Shown: positions 36,001 through 43,406 of the stretch, piece after piece
How positions within the stretch are numbered: position 1 is the stretch's first letter
Layout: each line of letters opens with the position of its first letter
DNA from: Nitrospira defluvii
GTDB taxonomy: Bacteria > Nitrospirota > Nitrospiria > Nitrospirales > Nitrospiraceae
Length of the DNA stretch: 64,000 nt
Reading direction: 5' to 3'
NCBI RefSeq assembly: GCF_905220995.1
Contig: NZ_CAJNBJ010000016.1
Coordinates: 620,001-684,000 of the forward strand
The notes under the pieces: generated by a model
What the model was told of the DNA's origin: nothing
What the model saw: only the letters and a program-made list of their open reading frames with translations
The model's database searches: none
Made by a program: the position numbers and the translations under genes

Positions 36001-36294
36001 CAAGGCGCCGCCTGGGCGGGACATGGAATAGACGTATTCGACGGTTTTGATCTCGGAGAGTTTGCGCTCGATCGGCTTGGTGACTTGCTCCTCGACCACC
36101 TTCGCGGAGGCGCCGGGAAACGGCAACCAGACATCCGCCATGGGAACGACGATCTGCGGCTCCTCCTCGCGCGGCGTCAGCAGAATGGCGAGGAGCCCCA
36201 GCAGGAGCACGCCGATGATGATGAGGGGGGTCAGTTTACTGCCGACGAAGAGCGCGGCGAGGCGGCCGCTTGGTCCGAGGCGGGGAATCGTCAT
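32941..36294 (-). CDS. RND-family efflux pump subunit (AcrB/HME-like)
   Basis: 1117 residues. The first helix (about 20-42) is followed by the porter domain, a second block of helices with the proton-relay motif GILVDDAIVVVEN (two Asp, about residue 430), a second porter half, and the final helices. Two extra segments are notable: an Arg/Glu-rich insertion around residue 300 (RESQEGLRETPHEERL) and a cytoplasmic loop with CQTC near 545. It takes substrate from the periplasm or inner membrane with proton uptake. It starts 7 nt after the adaptor gene. Its position near sqr suggests a link with sulfur compounds, though metal or drug export is equally possible. Confidence 0.9.
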   Translation of the reverse strand: MTIPRLGPSGRLAALFVGSKLTPLIIIGVLLLGLLAILLTPREEEPQIVVPMADVWLPFPGASAKVVEEQVTKPIERKLSEIKTVEYVYSMSRPGGALIIVRFYVGEPMEQSLVDLYDKLMSNQDLLPPGALPFQVKPRDVNDVPIVTLTLSSARYDDVQLRQLADQVLEDAKKVPGTAAGFIVGGRSRELRVQIDPTRLKAYGLTPLRVAGVIQGENLALPTGRFESRNESFLVETGRFIRSKDDLETLVVGVNEQRPVYLRQVADVTDGPTETTSYVWHGERPGESRSPLVTRESQEGLRETPHEERLTQESPAVTVAIAKQAGTNAVTVARGVIQKVEELKGTVIPADVQVTITRNYGETADEKANELLWHLLIAVVAVVVFLGLTLGLRPAFVVSIAIPLTLALTLFVSMLIGYSINRVTLFALIFSIGILVDDAIVVVENTYRHLTLRRHPHREASLVAVDEVGNPTILATLTVIAALLPMAFVSGLMGPYMRPIPVNASIAMFVSLLVAFVVIPWFCQTCYRPGVTMHGAGEEASEQGWTYRLYQRLLAPVLSHPLLAYLVLGVIALFLVGSVFLFYTRDVVVKMLPFDNKSELQLVIDLPEGTTLEETARVTKRVTEYVRTIPELRDYQAYVGTASPFNFNGLVRHYYLRDQPHEADIQINLVAKEARQAQSHEIAQRIRPAVQQIGRQYGANVKVVEVPPGPPVQSVLVAEIYGPEYERQLAIARDVRRLFEQTAGVVDVDDYLEADQVKYVFTVDRAKAALAGIPSEEIVKTLRLALEGAHVGLVHLPKEKRPVQVMLRLPISERTGLEHLGELSLRSATGSMVPLSEVIRVEQTVLEKTIYHKNLKPVVYVVADVGMTGQEKGESPVYGVLGIGKKLEQFTLPEEYSLAQHYAVQPWSEQRFAMKWDGEWHITYETFRDMGLAFGAALVLIYLLIVAQFQSFLTPVVIMAPIPLTLIGILPGHWLTGSYFTATSMIGFIALAGIIVRNSILLVDFIQHQEAEGVPLLEAVIRAGAIRTRPILLTAAALMVGAFVIILDPIFQGLAVSLLFGVGASTVLTLLVIPVLYYLWIGTGSAGEAIAVGPLVRASVEVQAVRDEPSVGTVRRS

Positions 36295-36301
36295 CGGTCC
36301 C

Positions 36302-37393
36302 TCATTCCGCTCGCAGTGTCGGCAGGGCCGCCGCTGTCACGTCCTGCACCAAAGCCCCGTCCTCACCCTTTGTCGCGTCGGCGATGATCCGTTCGCCGGC
36401 AGTCACGCCCGACAATACTTCAATCCCATGCTCCAACGGACGTCCCAGTTTGACCCACCGCAAGCGCGCGACCTGATCCTGCTCGACGACGAACAGACCG
36501 GCCAGCTCGCCTCGTTCGATGAGCGCCGCTTTGGGAACCATCAAGGTGCGGCTCACGCCCCGCTCCAGCCGCAGCCGGCCGAACATCCCGGACTTCACCT
36601 TCGGCTGCTTCGGCAACTCCACCTTCATCGTAAAGGTATGGGTCTGGGGGTCTCCGGCCGGCAGGATCTGCGACACCATTCCCTGGAGCGGTTCTGGTCC
36701 CAGCGCATCAATGACGACTGGGATAGACGCGCCGACCGTGACCAGGCCCACATCACCCTCGGCGACCATGGCTTCCAGCCGAAGCCGCGTGGGGTCTTCC
36801 ATCCTGAGTAACGGCTGCCCGGGGGATGCCAATTCACCCACTTCGACTTTCTTCTCCGTGATCACGCCGTCGAAGGGCGCTTTCACGACGGTGTAACTCA
36901 ATTGGGCCAGCACGGCTTTCCGCCCTGCCTCCGCCACTCGAAACGCGCGCGTGGCATTTTCCAGCTCCTGCTTGGAGACGGCATCTTTCTGATACAAGTC
37001 TTCCATGCGCTTGCGTTGCGCATCGGCATTGTCGAGCTCTGCCACCATGCGCGCCAGCTCGGCCTGCAGATCCCGATTGTCCAACACCAGCAACGTCTGC
37101 CCCTTGCGCACGGGACTGCCTTCCCGAACCAACAACTCATTGATGGTGCCCTGAATGCGGCTCGCCAGGGTGGCTTGATACAAGGCCGTCACCTGTCCCG
37201 TCACCTCGACGCTGACGGGCACCTCCCCGACCTTCACCTCGACCACCGGCGCATGGATGGTGGGACGGACCGCCATCGTCGGCGACCCTGCCCCGGGCTT
37301 GGACGATTCCTCCCCCTGTCCGCACCCCCCAAAGGCCAGGACGATCAGCGCCATCCACCAGACTGTCCTGCTGCTCTCGTTACTCCTGGACAC
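36302..37393 (-). CDS. RND periplasmic adaptor lipoprotein (MFP)
   Basis: 363 residues from GTG 37393, where GGAGG precedes; a TTG one codon earlier and ATG 37354 are alternatives. The signal ends in lipobox FGGC, so it should be lipid-anchored. Lipoyl halves (VEVTGQVTALYQATLASRI and APFDGVITEKKVEVGE) flank a short coiled coil (about 95-155), followed by beta-barrel and membrane-proximal domains. It links the RND pump to an outer-membrane channel, which is not encoded here. It overlaps the DUF2892 gene by 14 nt. Confidence 0.9.
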   Translation of the reverse strand: MSRSNESSRTVWWMALIVLAFGGCGQGEESSKPGAGSPTMAVRPTIHAPVVEVKVGEVPVSVEVTGQVTALYQATLASRIQGTINELLVREGSPVRKGQTLLVLDNRDLQAELARMVAELDNADAQRKRMEDLYQKDAVSKQELENATRAFRVAEAGRKAVLAQLSYTVVKAPFDGVITEKKVEVGELASPGQPLLRMEDPTRLRLEAMVAEGDVGLVTVGASIPVVIDALGPEPLQGMVSQILPAGDPQTHTFTMKVELPKQPKVKSGMFGRLRLERGVSRTLMVPKAALIERGELAGLFVVEQDQVARLRWVKLGRPLEHGIEVLSGVTAGERIIADATKGEDGALVQDVTAAALPTLRAE

Positions 37394-37568
37394 CAAGCCT
37401 CCGTAACAGCGCCATCATGGGACACCAGCCGGTAAACGACGACTGGATCAGATTCGCGGCAACAAACGCCGCAAAATAATTGTATGCGGGATGGACCGTC
37501 GCCCCCAGCACCACCGAGGCCAACACGAACACCCCAGCGATCAACCGCAACCAATCATTGAGTTTCAT
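37380..37568 (-). CDS. DUF2892 small membrane protein (YgaP-like)
   Basis: 62 residues from ATG 37568 with AAGGAGGTG upstream. Two hydrophobic helices, with the family signature NDWLRLIAGVFVL at the start and WCPMMALLRRLGV at the end. DUF2892 proteins are related to the membrane part of YgaP-type rhodanese proteins and often sit in sulfur-compound operons. The cysteine in GWCPM is the position proposed to take part in sulfur chemistry. Translation is probably coupled to the adaptor gene by a 14-nt overlap. Confidence 0.85.
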   Translation of the reverse strand: MKLNDWLRLIAGVFVLASVVLGATVHPAYNYFAAFVAANLIQSSFTGWCPMMALLRRLGVQE

Positions 37569-37676
37569 CTGTGCACCTCCTTCCTCACCCCGTAGGAGTC
37601 CCCCCGGGGGGAAAGGATTCGCCGGAACCAGGGATTGTCTGGCGGATCAAAGACTTATCACCTTCTCCCGTGAGCG

Positions 37677-38702
37677 TCAAAACCGATATTGCCCACCGAT
37701 GGAGACAATGGTGTCCTGAAAATCCCTGAGGACATTCGTGGACGTCCGCTTCCCGTACTGAAAGGACAGCATGGCCGTTGCCGCCGTAGACAGGTGATAC
37801 CGCAATTCGGCGATGCCCTGGTGCGTAGCATCGAAGCGATCCACATGGGTGTCGCCGGTGATGCCGCTGGTGAAGGTTTTTCGTCGATGCACGTAGGTCA
37901 ATCCGAGATCCCATGCTCGATTGAAGCGAAACTCCGCCCCAGCCGACACCATATGCAAATAATAGGACACATCATCCGCAAACTGCGTTTGCTCATGACC
38001 GTCGGCCAAGCCACGTTCATAGAGATAGGTCAGCATTAAGCTCAACCAGTCCGTCGCCTGATAATCGAAGCGCGGGCCGATCGTCCAAAACTTCGTATTC
38101 CGCTCCGCGAACGATTCGTTGTACCGCCGGAGGCCGAAGCGACCGATGAACGTACCGGTCAGGCTCTCGGTGAGGTGCCGTTCGAGTTCAGCTCGCCAAT
38201 GGTGCGAACTGACACGTTCTTCCTGGATGGATCGGGTGCCGGTGCGCCGCTCGAAATTGGGGCCGAGAAAGAGGTTGGGCACATAGCGATAGCGCATCAG
38301 GACCGACGTGGCGCGATCGAGCGAGAAGCGGTCCTGAATGCGGTAATCGGCATGATTGAAAATGGGATTGTTCGTGTAAACGGCTCCCTGCGCCTTCACC
38401 GACAGTTCATTTTTCCCCTGCGCTGTCGGCGTGGAGTGAATCACCTCCAATGCCGGTTCCCAAATCACATCCTCCGGCTTCTCAGCCGACACCACGGTCG
38501 GCTGCGAGGGATCTTCCGTCAAACGAAGTCGCCGGGCGGAGGAAAACTGAAAGGCGTCAGTTGTATAACTGGTCTTCTGTTCGGCCACTGCCGACCATTC
38601 GGCCTGCGCCGGCCCATCCCAGGCTGCAAGTAGAGACCCGCCCCCCAACGAGCACAGGGTGCGCAACAGGAGGTGTAGGAGAGAGTGACGCCCTGGTCTC
38701 AT
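37677..38702 (-). CDS. Outer-membrane beta-barrel protein
   Basis: 341 residues from ATG 38702, which overlaps the TauE/SafE stop as ATGA. A signal peptide with LLAAWDGPAQAEW (about 1-32) is followed by repeated amphipathic strands, many beginning or ending in aromatic residues (MRYRYVPNLF, FGLRRYNESF, AELRYHLSTAATAMLSFQYG), and a terminal strand ending GGQYRF. No family name is recognised. It lies inside a run with sqr, TauE/SafE and DUF2892 genes, and may be the outer-membrane component of a sulfur-related export path. Confidence 0.75.
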   Translation of the reverse strand: MRPGRHSLLHLLLRTLCSLGGGSLLAAWDGPAQAEWSAVAEQKTSYTTDAFQFSSARRLRLTEDPSQPTVVSAEKPEDVIWEPALEVIHSTPTAQGKNELSVKAQGAVYTNNPIFNHADYRIQDRFSLDRATSVLMRYRYVPNLFLGPNFERRTGTRSIQEERVSSHHWRAELERHLTESLTGTFIGRFGLRRYNESFAERNTKFWTIGPRFDYQATDWLSLMLTYLYERGLADGHEQTQFADDVSYYLHMVSAGAEFRFNRAWDLGLTYVHRRKTFTSGITGDTHVDRFDATHQGIAELRYHLSTAATAMLSFQYGKRTSTNVLRDFQDTIVSIGGQYRF

Positions 38703-39502
38703 CGAACGATCTGGAATCCGGCCAGCTTGGCCACATTGACCACGATGAGGATCATCGCGATCGTGACCGTCACGATGGCGGTGATTCTGCTCATTGTCGT
38801 CGGCGAGAGCCATGCTCCCACCCGCACCCCCACAAGCATGCCCGAAAGACTGCCCAGCAGCACCAAACCGGTCAACGGCCAATCGATCCGGCCGAATTGC
38901 AGGTGGCCGATCACGCCGCTGAGGGAAATGAGTGAGATGATGGTGAGTGAGGTCCCGATGGCGACCCGGGCTGGGAATCCCAGCACGACGCTCAACGCAG
39001 GCACAACCAGGAAGCCCCCGCCGACTCCAAACACACCATTCAACGTCCCCACCACCAACCCGATGGCCCCGACTTTGAGCCAGCAGGTCCGGGGGAAATG
39101 CGTCGCACAACCGTCCTGCTGTTCGGTCTGGTTCATGAGCGCGCGCTGACGAGAGATGAGGGTGCGAGTGAGGAGCAACAGGAGGCCGAAACAGATCAGC
39201 AAGATCTCATCAGGCACGAGATGGTGGCCGAACGCGCCGGCCCAGGCTCCTGCCATGCCCGTCCAGCTGAACGCAGCGGCCGCTTTGGGCTTGACCAATC
39301 CGTGACGCCCGTATTCCCAGGCGCCCAGCAGCGAGGAGGTCGCCACGATCATTAAGGACATGGCCGCCGCCTGCCGCACGGGGATGCCTGCAATATAGAC
39401 CATCATGGGCACGCCCAGGATGGCACCGCCTGTCCCGGTCGCCCCCAGTTGCAGGCCCATGGGCACACCAGCCAACACGGCACGGACCGCCTGGTCGATC
39501 AT
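38699..39502 (-). CDS. TauE/SafE (TSUP) family anion exporter
   Basis: 267 residues with eight hydrophobic helices in two homologous halves. The first half has GATGTGGAILGVPMMVYIAG and the second NGVFGVGGGFLVVPALSVVLG, the paired GxGGG signatures of TSUP transporters. These export sulfite, thiosulfate or related organosulfur anions. It lies 49 nt downstream of sqr, matching common sqr-tauE pairs that remove sulfide oxidation products. Inner membrane. A Cys-containing central loop (QDGCATHFPRTCWLKV) between the halves is noteworthy. Confidence 0.9.
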   Translation of the reverse strand: MIDQAVRAVLAGVPMGLQLGATGTGGAILGVPMMVYIAGIPVRQAAAMSLMIVATSSLLGAWEYGRHGLVKPKAAAAFSWTGMAGAWAGAFGHHLVPDEILLICFGLLLLLTRTLISRQRALMNQTEQQDGCATHFPRTCWLKVGAIGLVVGTLNGVFGVGGGFLVVPALSVVLGFPARVAIGTSLTIISLISLSGVIGHLQFGRIDWPLTGLVLLGSLSGMLVGVRVGAWLSPTTMSRITAIVTVTIAMILIVVNVAKLAGFQIVR

Positions 39503-39551
39503 GCGAGAGCCTGCCCCATCGTCGTCACGCGATACCTTATTTTCACGCCGT

Positions 39552-40799
39552 TTAGGCCGGCCCCTCCAGCTTGGCGATCCCCATGGCTTTTAAAATTACC
39601 TTCTCGTAGTAGGGTTCGCTGACGCCCTTCTTCATCTTGCGCAAGAAATACTTCTCCAGCGCAATTTTGGCAAGATGCACCCATTTGCCCTTCTTCGCCC
39701 AGGTCACATTGCGCGGGGCCATTTGCGGCAGGGCCACGAACGCCACCCCGGTGTCGCCCATGTCGGCCAGGCAGATCGCGTTCCAGGTTGCCGTCTCTCG
39801 TTTCGGATCGTCGTCGATATCGGCCTTGATGTTGTGCACGGCCGCCGACACCATCGACTCGATCATGTACCCGGTCTTGGGCGCGCCGGTCGGGATCGGC
39901 GTCTGTTCCACCGGCGGGATGGCGACGCACACCCCGACCGAATAGATATTTTTATACTTGGGATTGGCTTGATAGGCATCGATATTCACAAAACCCTTCG
40001 GATTGCAGAGCCCCGGCGTTCCCGCCACCGCATCGACGCCTGCAAAAGGCGGGATGATCATCGAATACCGGAACGGTACTTCTTGGCCCCCGTCCAACAG
40101 GAACTTCCCCGGCTGTACTTCCTTGATCGCCGTGTTGCAGATCGGCTTGATGGAATGTTCGGCGAACTCGTCCTCCATCAAACGGCGCGAGGCGCCCACA
40201 CCGGCGAGACCCATATGCCCGATGAACGGTTCCGGCGTGACGAAATAGATCGGCACCTTCTTCCGCAGTTTTTTCTTCCGCAAATCGGCATCCAAGATGA
40301 ACGCCATTTCGTAGGCAGGACCGAAACAGGACGCGCCCTGCGCCGCCCCCACCACGATCGGGCCCGGGTCCTTGAGAAACGCCTGATAGGTACCCCAGGC
40401 CTGCTCGGCATGGTCCACATTACAGACCGATTGGGTGTACCCGCTGGGACCAAGCCCTGGAACCGCGCCGAAATTAAGTTTCGGTCCGGTGGCGATGATG
40501 AGATAGTCGTAGGGAACCTCGCCCTTCGAAGTGATGACACGATTCTGCTCCGGCTCGATCCGGTCCGCCGTCGCATGGATGTATTCCACGCCTTTCTTCT
40601 CCAACACCGGGCCCAAGGCGAAACTGATGTCTTTCCTCGTTCGCCATCCGACGGCCACCCAGGGGTTGGAGGGCACGAAGTGAAACGATTCCACGTTGGA
40701 AATCACGGTGACCTTATGTTTCTTGGCCAGCAGCTCCCGAGCTTCATAGGCCGCCGGCAACCCTCCGATGGACGCCCCGATGATGACTACCCTTGCCAT
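39552..40799 (-). CDS. sqr: Sulfide:quinone oxidoreductase
   Basis: 415 residues. FAD-binding VVIIGASIGGLPAAYEA starts at residue 4 and a second FAD contact is ATGPKLNF near 103. Cysteines at 126, 158 and 343 sit where the catalytic set of SQR enzymes lies (SVCNVD, GASCFGP, AICLADMGDTG). A membrane-binding amphipathic tail (WAKKGKWVHLAKIALEKYFL) ends the protein. It oxidises sulfide and reduces quinone on the membrane. The ATG is preceded by AGGTGAACC. First gene of a run towards TauE/SafE, barrel, DUF2892, adaptor and RND genes. Confidence 0.92.
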   Translation of the reverse strand: MARVVIIGASIGGLPAAYEARELLAKKHKVTVISNVESFHFVPSNPWVAVGWRTRKDISFALGPVLEKKGVEYIHATADRIEPEQNRVITSKGEVPYDYLIIATGPKLNFGAVPGLGPSGYTQSVCNVDHAEQAWGTYQAFLKDPGPIVVGAAQGASCFGPAYEMAFILDADLRKKKLRKKVPIYFVTPEPFIGHMGLAGVGASRRLMEDEFAEHSIKPICNTAIKEVQPGKFLLDGGQEVPFRYSMIIPPFAGVDAVAGTPGLCNPKGFVNIDAYQANPKYKNIYSVGVCVAIPPVEQTPIPTGAPKTGYMIESMVSAAVHNIKADIDDDPKRETATWNAICLADMGDTGVAFVALPQMAPRNVTWAKKGKWVHLAKIALEKYFLRKMKKGVSEPYYEKVILKAMGIAKLEGPA

Positions 40800-41150
40800 G
40801 GTTCACCTCCCATCAACACAGTCGAAGACATCTCCTTGCGCGTGCTCCCTCATGACCTGGGTGCATGACAGCCGCACCCGAATCAGACATGCAGGGCCCA
40901 TGCCCTCTGCTCACTTGTTGAGAGGCATGAAGGGTCGGTTTGGATTCACGCCGTCGTTGTAACAACCGAATTCGGCAGCTCCGTCAGGTTGTGATGCACA
41001 GTGAGCTGACCTGGGGTCTGGCCGTCAGATTGTATCTCGATAAGACATCTGGACAGATCGCCCGGAGTCTGCGGGGGATTTGTCGGGTTGACTTGGAGCC
41101 CCAGGGGTCGGTAGTCCTATAACGGTATGCTCGTATCGAGGAGGGAATCC
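40800..41150. other. Intergenic region between sqr and the CHASE3 gene
   Basis: The 351 bases between divergent genes contain no credible ORF. A weak sigma-54-like element for sqr is visible at 40890-40905 on the minus strand (GGCAT-N5-CTGCA around GGGCCC). A strong ribosome site for the CHASE3 gene (GAGGAGGG) closes the region. Confidence 0.55.
40890..40905 (-). promoter_or_regulatory. Weak sigma-54-like -24/-12 element upstream of sqr
   Basis: On the minus strand GGCAT and CTGCA have the ten-base GG-to-GC spacing required by sigma-54, about 95 bases before the sqr ATG. Match to consensus is only moderate. Interesting because known sigma-54 activators control sqr in other bacteria. Confidence 0.25.
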
Positions 41151-41852
41151 ATGGCACTCAATCGTATATATACCGGCAAAGGCCTCGTCATCACGTTGGT
41201 TGTAGGATTTGTAGCGGTCGAGGCTATCATCGCCGCCGGCTTTCTCAGCTTTGTCCATTTCAAGACCTCGGCCAACTGGGCCACTAAGAGCGAGCAGGTC
41301 CTTATCGAGTTGGAACGGATGAGCGGCACCGTGGCAGGAGCCGAAACCCAACAGCGGGGATACCTGATTACCGGGTCCGACGAGTATCTGCCCCCCTATC
41401 GGGAGGCGATCGACACCCTGGAAACGCAGCTCCGACGGATCGGAAGCCTGACGAGGAGCAACAGTCTCCAGCAGGATCGAGTGGCCTTTCTTGCCACACA
41501 GGTCGAGCAGCGGGGGGACGAAATGGACCAGGCCATCGCGACCCGACGCACCAAAGGACTGCCTTTTGCCAAGTCAGTGGTCTCGGTTAATCACCAGAAC
41601 CGGACCATGGCGACCATACAGGAAATCACCGACCAGATCCGGGATGAGGAAAATCGAGCCCTCGCCCGACACCGCGCAGACTCCGAAGCCTGGGCCTTTA
41701 CGACCGGCTCGTTCGCCGTCGCGTTTTTCCTGCTGAACGCGGTCGTGTTCACCTTGTGTGGCCTGGTGATGAAACTGGCGTTAAGCAGCCAGTCGCAGGC
41801 CGAACGCCTACTCCAAAGCCTGCGTCCATCGACGGTCTCTGCCGCGCGATAA
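41151..41852 (+). CDS. Orphan CHASE3-domain membrane sensor
   Basis: 233 residues from ATG 41151 with GAGGAGGGAATCC. One membrane helix (about 10-32), an extracellular helical CHASE3 domain with its signature RGYLITGSDEYLPPYREA near residue 75, then a second helix (about 190-212) and a short cytoplasmic tail. No kinase, HAMP, methyl-accepting or cyclase domain follows, so it lacks any signalling output. It may pair with a separate partner or be a truncated sensor. It stands alone on the plus strand beside the sqr cluster. Confidence 0.85.
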   Translation: MALNRIYTGKGLVITLVVGFVAVEAIIAAGFLSFVHFKTSANWATKSEQVLIELERMSGTVAGAETQQRGYLITGSDEYLPPYREAIDTLETQLRRIGSLTRSNSLQQDRVAFLATQVEQRGDEMDQAIATRRTKGLPFAKSVVSVNHQNRTMATIQEITDQIRDEENRALARHRADSEAWAFTTGSFAVAFFLLNAVVFTLCGLVMKLALSSQSQAERLLQSLRPSTVSAAR

Positions 41853-42209
41853 TCGCGTGGCGACAACGGACACACCGTGGTGCATGCCGACGACACCTGT
41901 CGCCAGACCGCTCGCCCGGATGAATCATGCATGCGGTCACGAACTGTTGAAGATCGACGTAGAGGCCAGCAGCTCGTTTACCGCAGCAGCACATGGCATG
42001 ATTCGGATACTCGTAGCCCGCAGGATGCGCAAGAAGGCCGTCCAGCAAGGCCGCAGCAAGCGAAGAGGCGAATCGTACTCGCGCTGTAAGGTGAGCCTCT
42101 GAGGTTCACGTCGCGCGGAATAACGCGCGGCACGTTTGTGAACGCCGCCGAGCCGGTGAGGCGGCCGTGTCTTGCGAGAATGCCGCTGGCGGACTTTTTT
42201 CGCATCCTG
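41853..42209. other. Intergenic region with structured repeat
   Basis: The 357 bases between the CHASE3 gene and the CopD-like gene have only improbable short ORFs. The right part is a chain of hairpins: GTTCAC..GTGAAC enclosing GCGCG..CGCGC (42103-42142), then GCCGCC..GGCGGC (42143-42168), then the repeat block shared with 10234-10276. Confidence 0.6.
42134..42176. repeat. Dispersed 43-bp repeat, copy B
   Basis: Partner of 10234-10276, identical through CGGCCGTGTCTTGCG and differing at about seven scattered positions. It lies 34 nt past the CopD-like stop. Hairpin arms GCCGCC/GGCGGC are stronger here than in copy A. Probably one of many genomic copies. Confidence 0.6.
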
Positions 42210-42683
42210 TCAGGTGCGGGCGAGCACCACGGCGAGGAGCAAGACCAGCAGTGCCACGAGCAGCGACAGGCGAGGCACCAGCGCTGAGTACCGCACCAAC
42301 ACCCGATCCCTCGCACTGCGTTCCGCTTCAGCCGTCCCCAGAATTCTGCGGACTTGCGGTCCCACCACGAGATCGTGCGCTAATGTCAGGGTGAAGAGGA
42401 AGGCAACGACAGAAATTTTGGCGAGAAAAATCGTCGGCCACTGCCATGGCTCCAGCAATGGAATCGATCGGCCCACGGCCATCACCGATCCGGTGACGAT
42501 GAGAATTCCCATCGCTCCCCAGACCAAGGCCCTGAACCGATAGGCAATGGTCCGAAACAGCACGACATGCTTGGCAAAGCCTCCATCCTGTTTCAGGACC
42601 GGCACAAGCACGACCGACAAGAACACCATTCCTCCGACCCACACCACGGCGGCCAGCAGGTGAATCCACACCAATGCAAACAC
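42210..42683 (-). CDS. CopD-like four-helix membrane protein
   Basis: 157 residues from GTG 42683, preceded by AAAGGA. Four helices; the first holds IHLLAAVVWVGGMVFLSVVL, the His-Trp-Gly-Gly opening of the CopD family, followed by a basic loop (RTIAYRFRALVWG). Another His lies in LTLAHDLVVGP in helix 3. CopD-type proteins help copper entry or haem handling, but this short single-domain form has no assigned role. Nearby multicopper and cupredoxin genes make a copper link attractive, though they are 6 kb away. Confidence 0.78.
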   Translation of the reverse strand: MFALVWIHLLAAVVWVGGMVFLSVVLVPVLKQDGGFAKHVVLFRTIAYRFRALVWGAMGILIVTGSVMAVGRSIPLLEPWQWPTIFLAKISVVAFLFTLTLAHDLVVGPQVRRILGTAEAERSARDRVLVRYSALVPRLSLLVALLVLLLAVVLART

Positions 42684-42756
42684 GAGCGTATCCTTTCGGC
42701 TGTATGGAAACGGTTACCATGACAGAGCGCCACGGAGGGCGCAAGGAGCGGTGACG

Positions 42757-43260
42757 TTACGACTGGGTGGGACGAACCAAATTCGGGCACCACTCGACCT
42801 CTCCGAATACGAGCAACATCTGCGTTTCCGGATGAACGAGGGATGCGGGGGAATCCCCCTTCGCCGTGCACTGGGGACAGACAAATTGACAGGGACTCTC
42901 GCAGGACGGCACGGAACATCCCAGCAACGCCTGCAGACTCCTTGCCTTCCCCCTGCAGTAGGCCTGTCGATCGGGATGGGAGAGACTTTGCCGATAACAG
43001 TCCAGCCGATTCCAGAGGGCGACCAGACTCGACATACGCTGCCCCCCGACTGTGGCCCAGGCTCCTGGAATCCGGACCAACTCGCCGATCACGCGAAGCA
43101 TGAGATCGAGAGAGTCAGGCACATCAGCGAAGGTGAGCACATGATGGGGGCCGCAGCCGGTCTCGTCAATGCGGTGGGTGCAGGCCTCCCCATGGGCAGC
43201 CTCATGGACTTTGCGCGGTAAGACCGTATCACTCGGAACATACAGCGCGACGTTCACCAC
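42757..43260 (-). CDS. Cys-rich hypothetical protein, 167 aa
   Basis: GTG 43260 is chosen for GGAGGG six bases upstream; a longer frame reaches 43359. No family recognised. Residues 1-20 read as a strand-like NVALYVPSDTV, followed by a His/Cys segment (HEAAHGEACTHRIDETGCGPHH) and an amphipathic middle. The C-terminal part has closely spaced cysteines (LLGCSVPSCESPCQFVCPQC) resembling a zinc or Fe-S ribbon. Cytoplasmic, no signal. Codon use fits the neighbours. Metal binding is inferred from spacing only. Confidence 0.55.
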   Translation of the reverse strand: MVNVALYVPSDTVLPRKVHEAAHGEACTHRIDETGCGPHHVLTFADVPDSLDLMLRVIGELVRIPGAWATVGGQRMSSLVALWNRLDCYRQSLSHPDRQAYCRGKARSLQALLGCSVPSCESPCQFVCPQCTAKGDSPASLVHPETQMLLVFGEVEWCPNLVRPTQS

Positions 43261-43406
43261 GGTCCGCCCTCCGCGTCTGCTGCGCGAGACCGCGGCCACG
43301 CCGATCAGGCCCCATGGCTCAAACCGGCGTGGCCGCGTAGGACTACTTGTATCACACACGAACGCCGGCGTATATCCCAGGCCGGTGCCCCATCGCCTCC
43401 ATCGCC

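Noticed and set aside
37599-37612. TCCCCCCGGGGGGA palindrome before the DUF2892 gene
   Set aside because: A short homopolymer-like palindrome without a loop. It may affect leader structure, but there is nothing to tie it to a regulator.
39675-40868. Plus-strand ORF of 397 codons
   Set aside because: Antisense to sqr, which has clear FAD and Cys motifs. The shadow is Arg/His-rich and featureless.
41857-42102. Short plus-strand ORF between the CHASE3 and CopD-like genes
   Set aside because: No ribosome site, no hydrophobic or domain pattern. It overlaps the structured repeat region.
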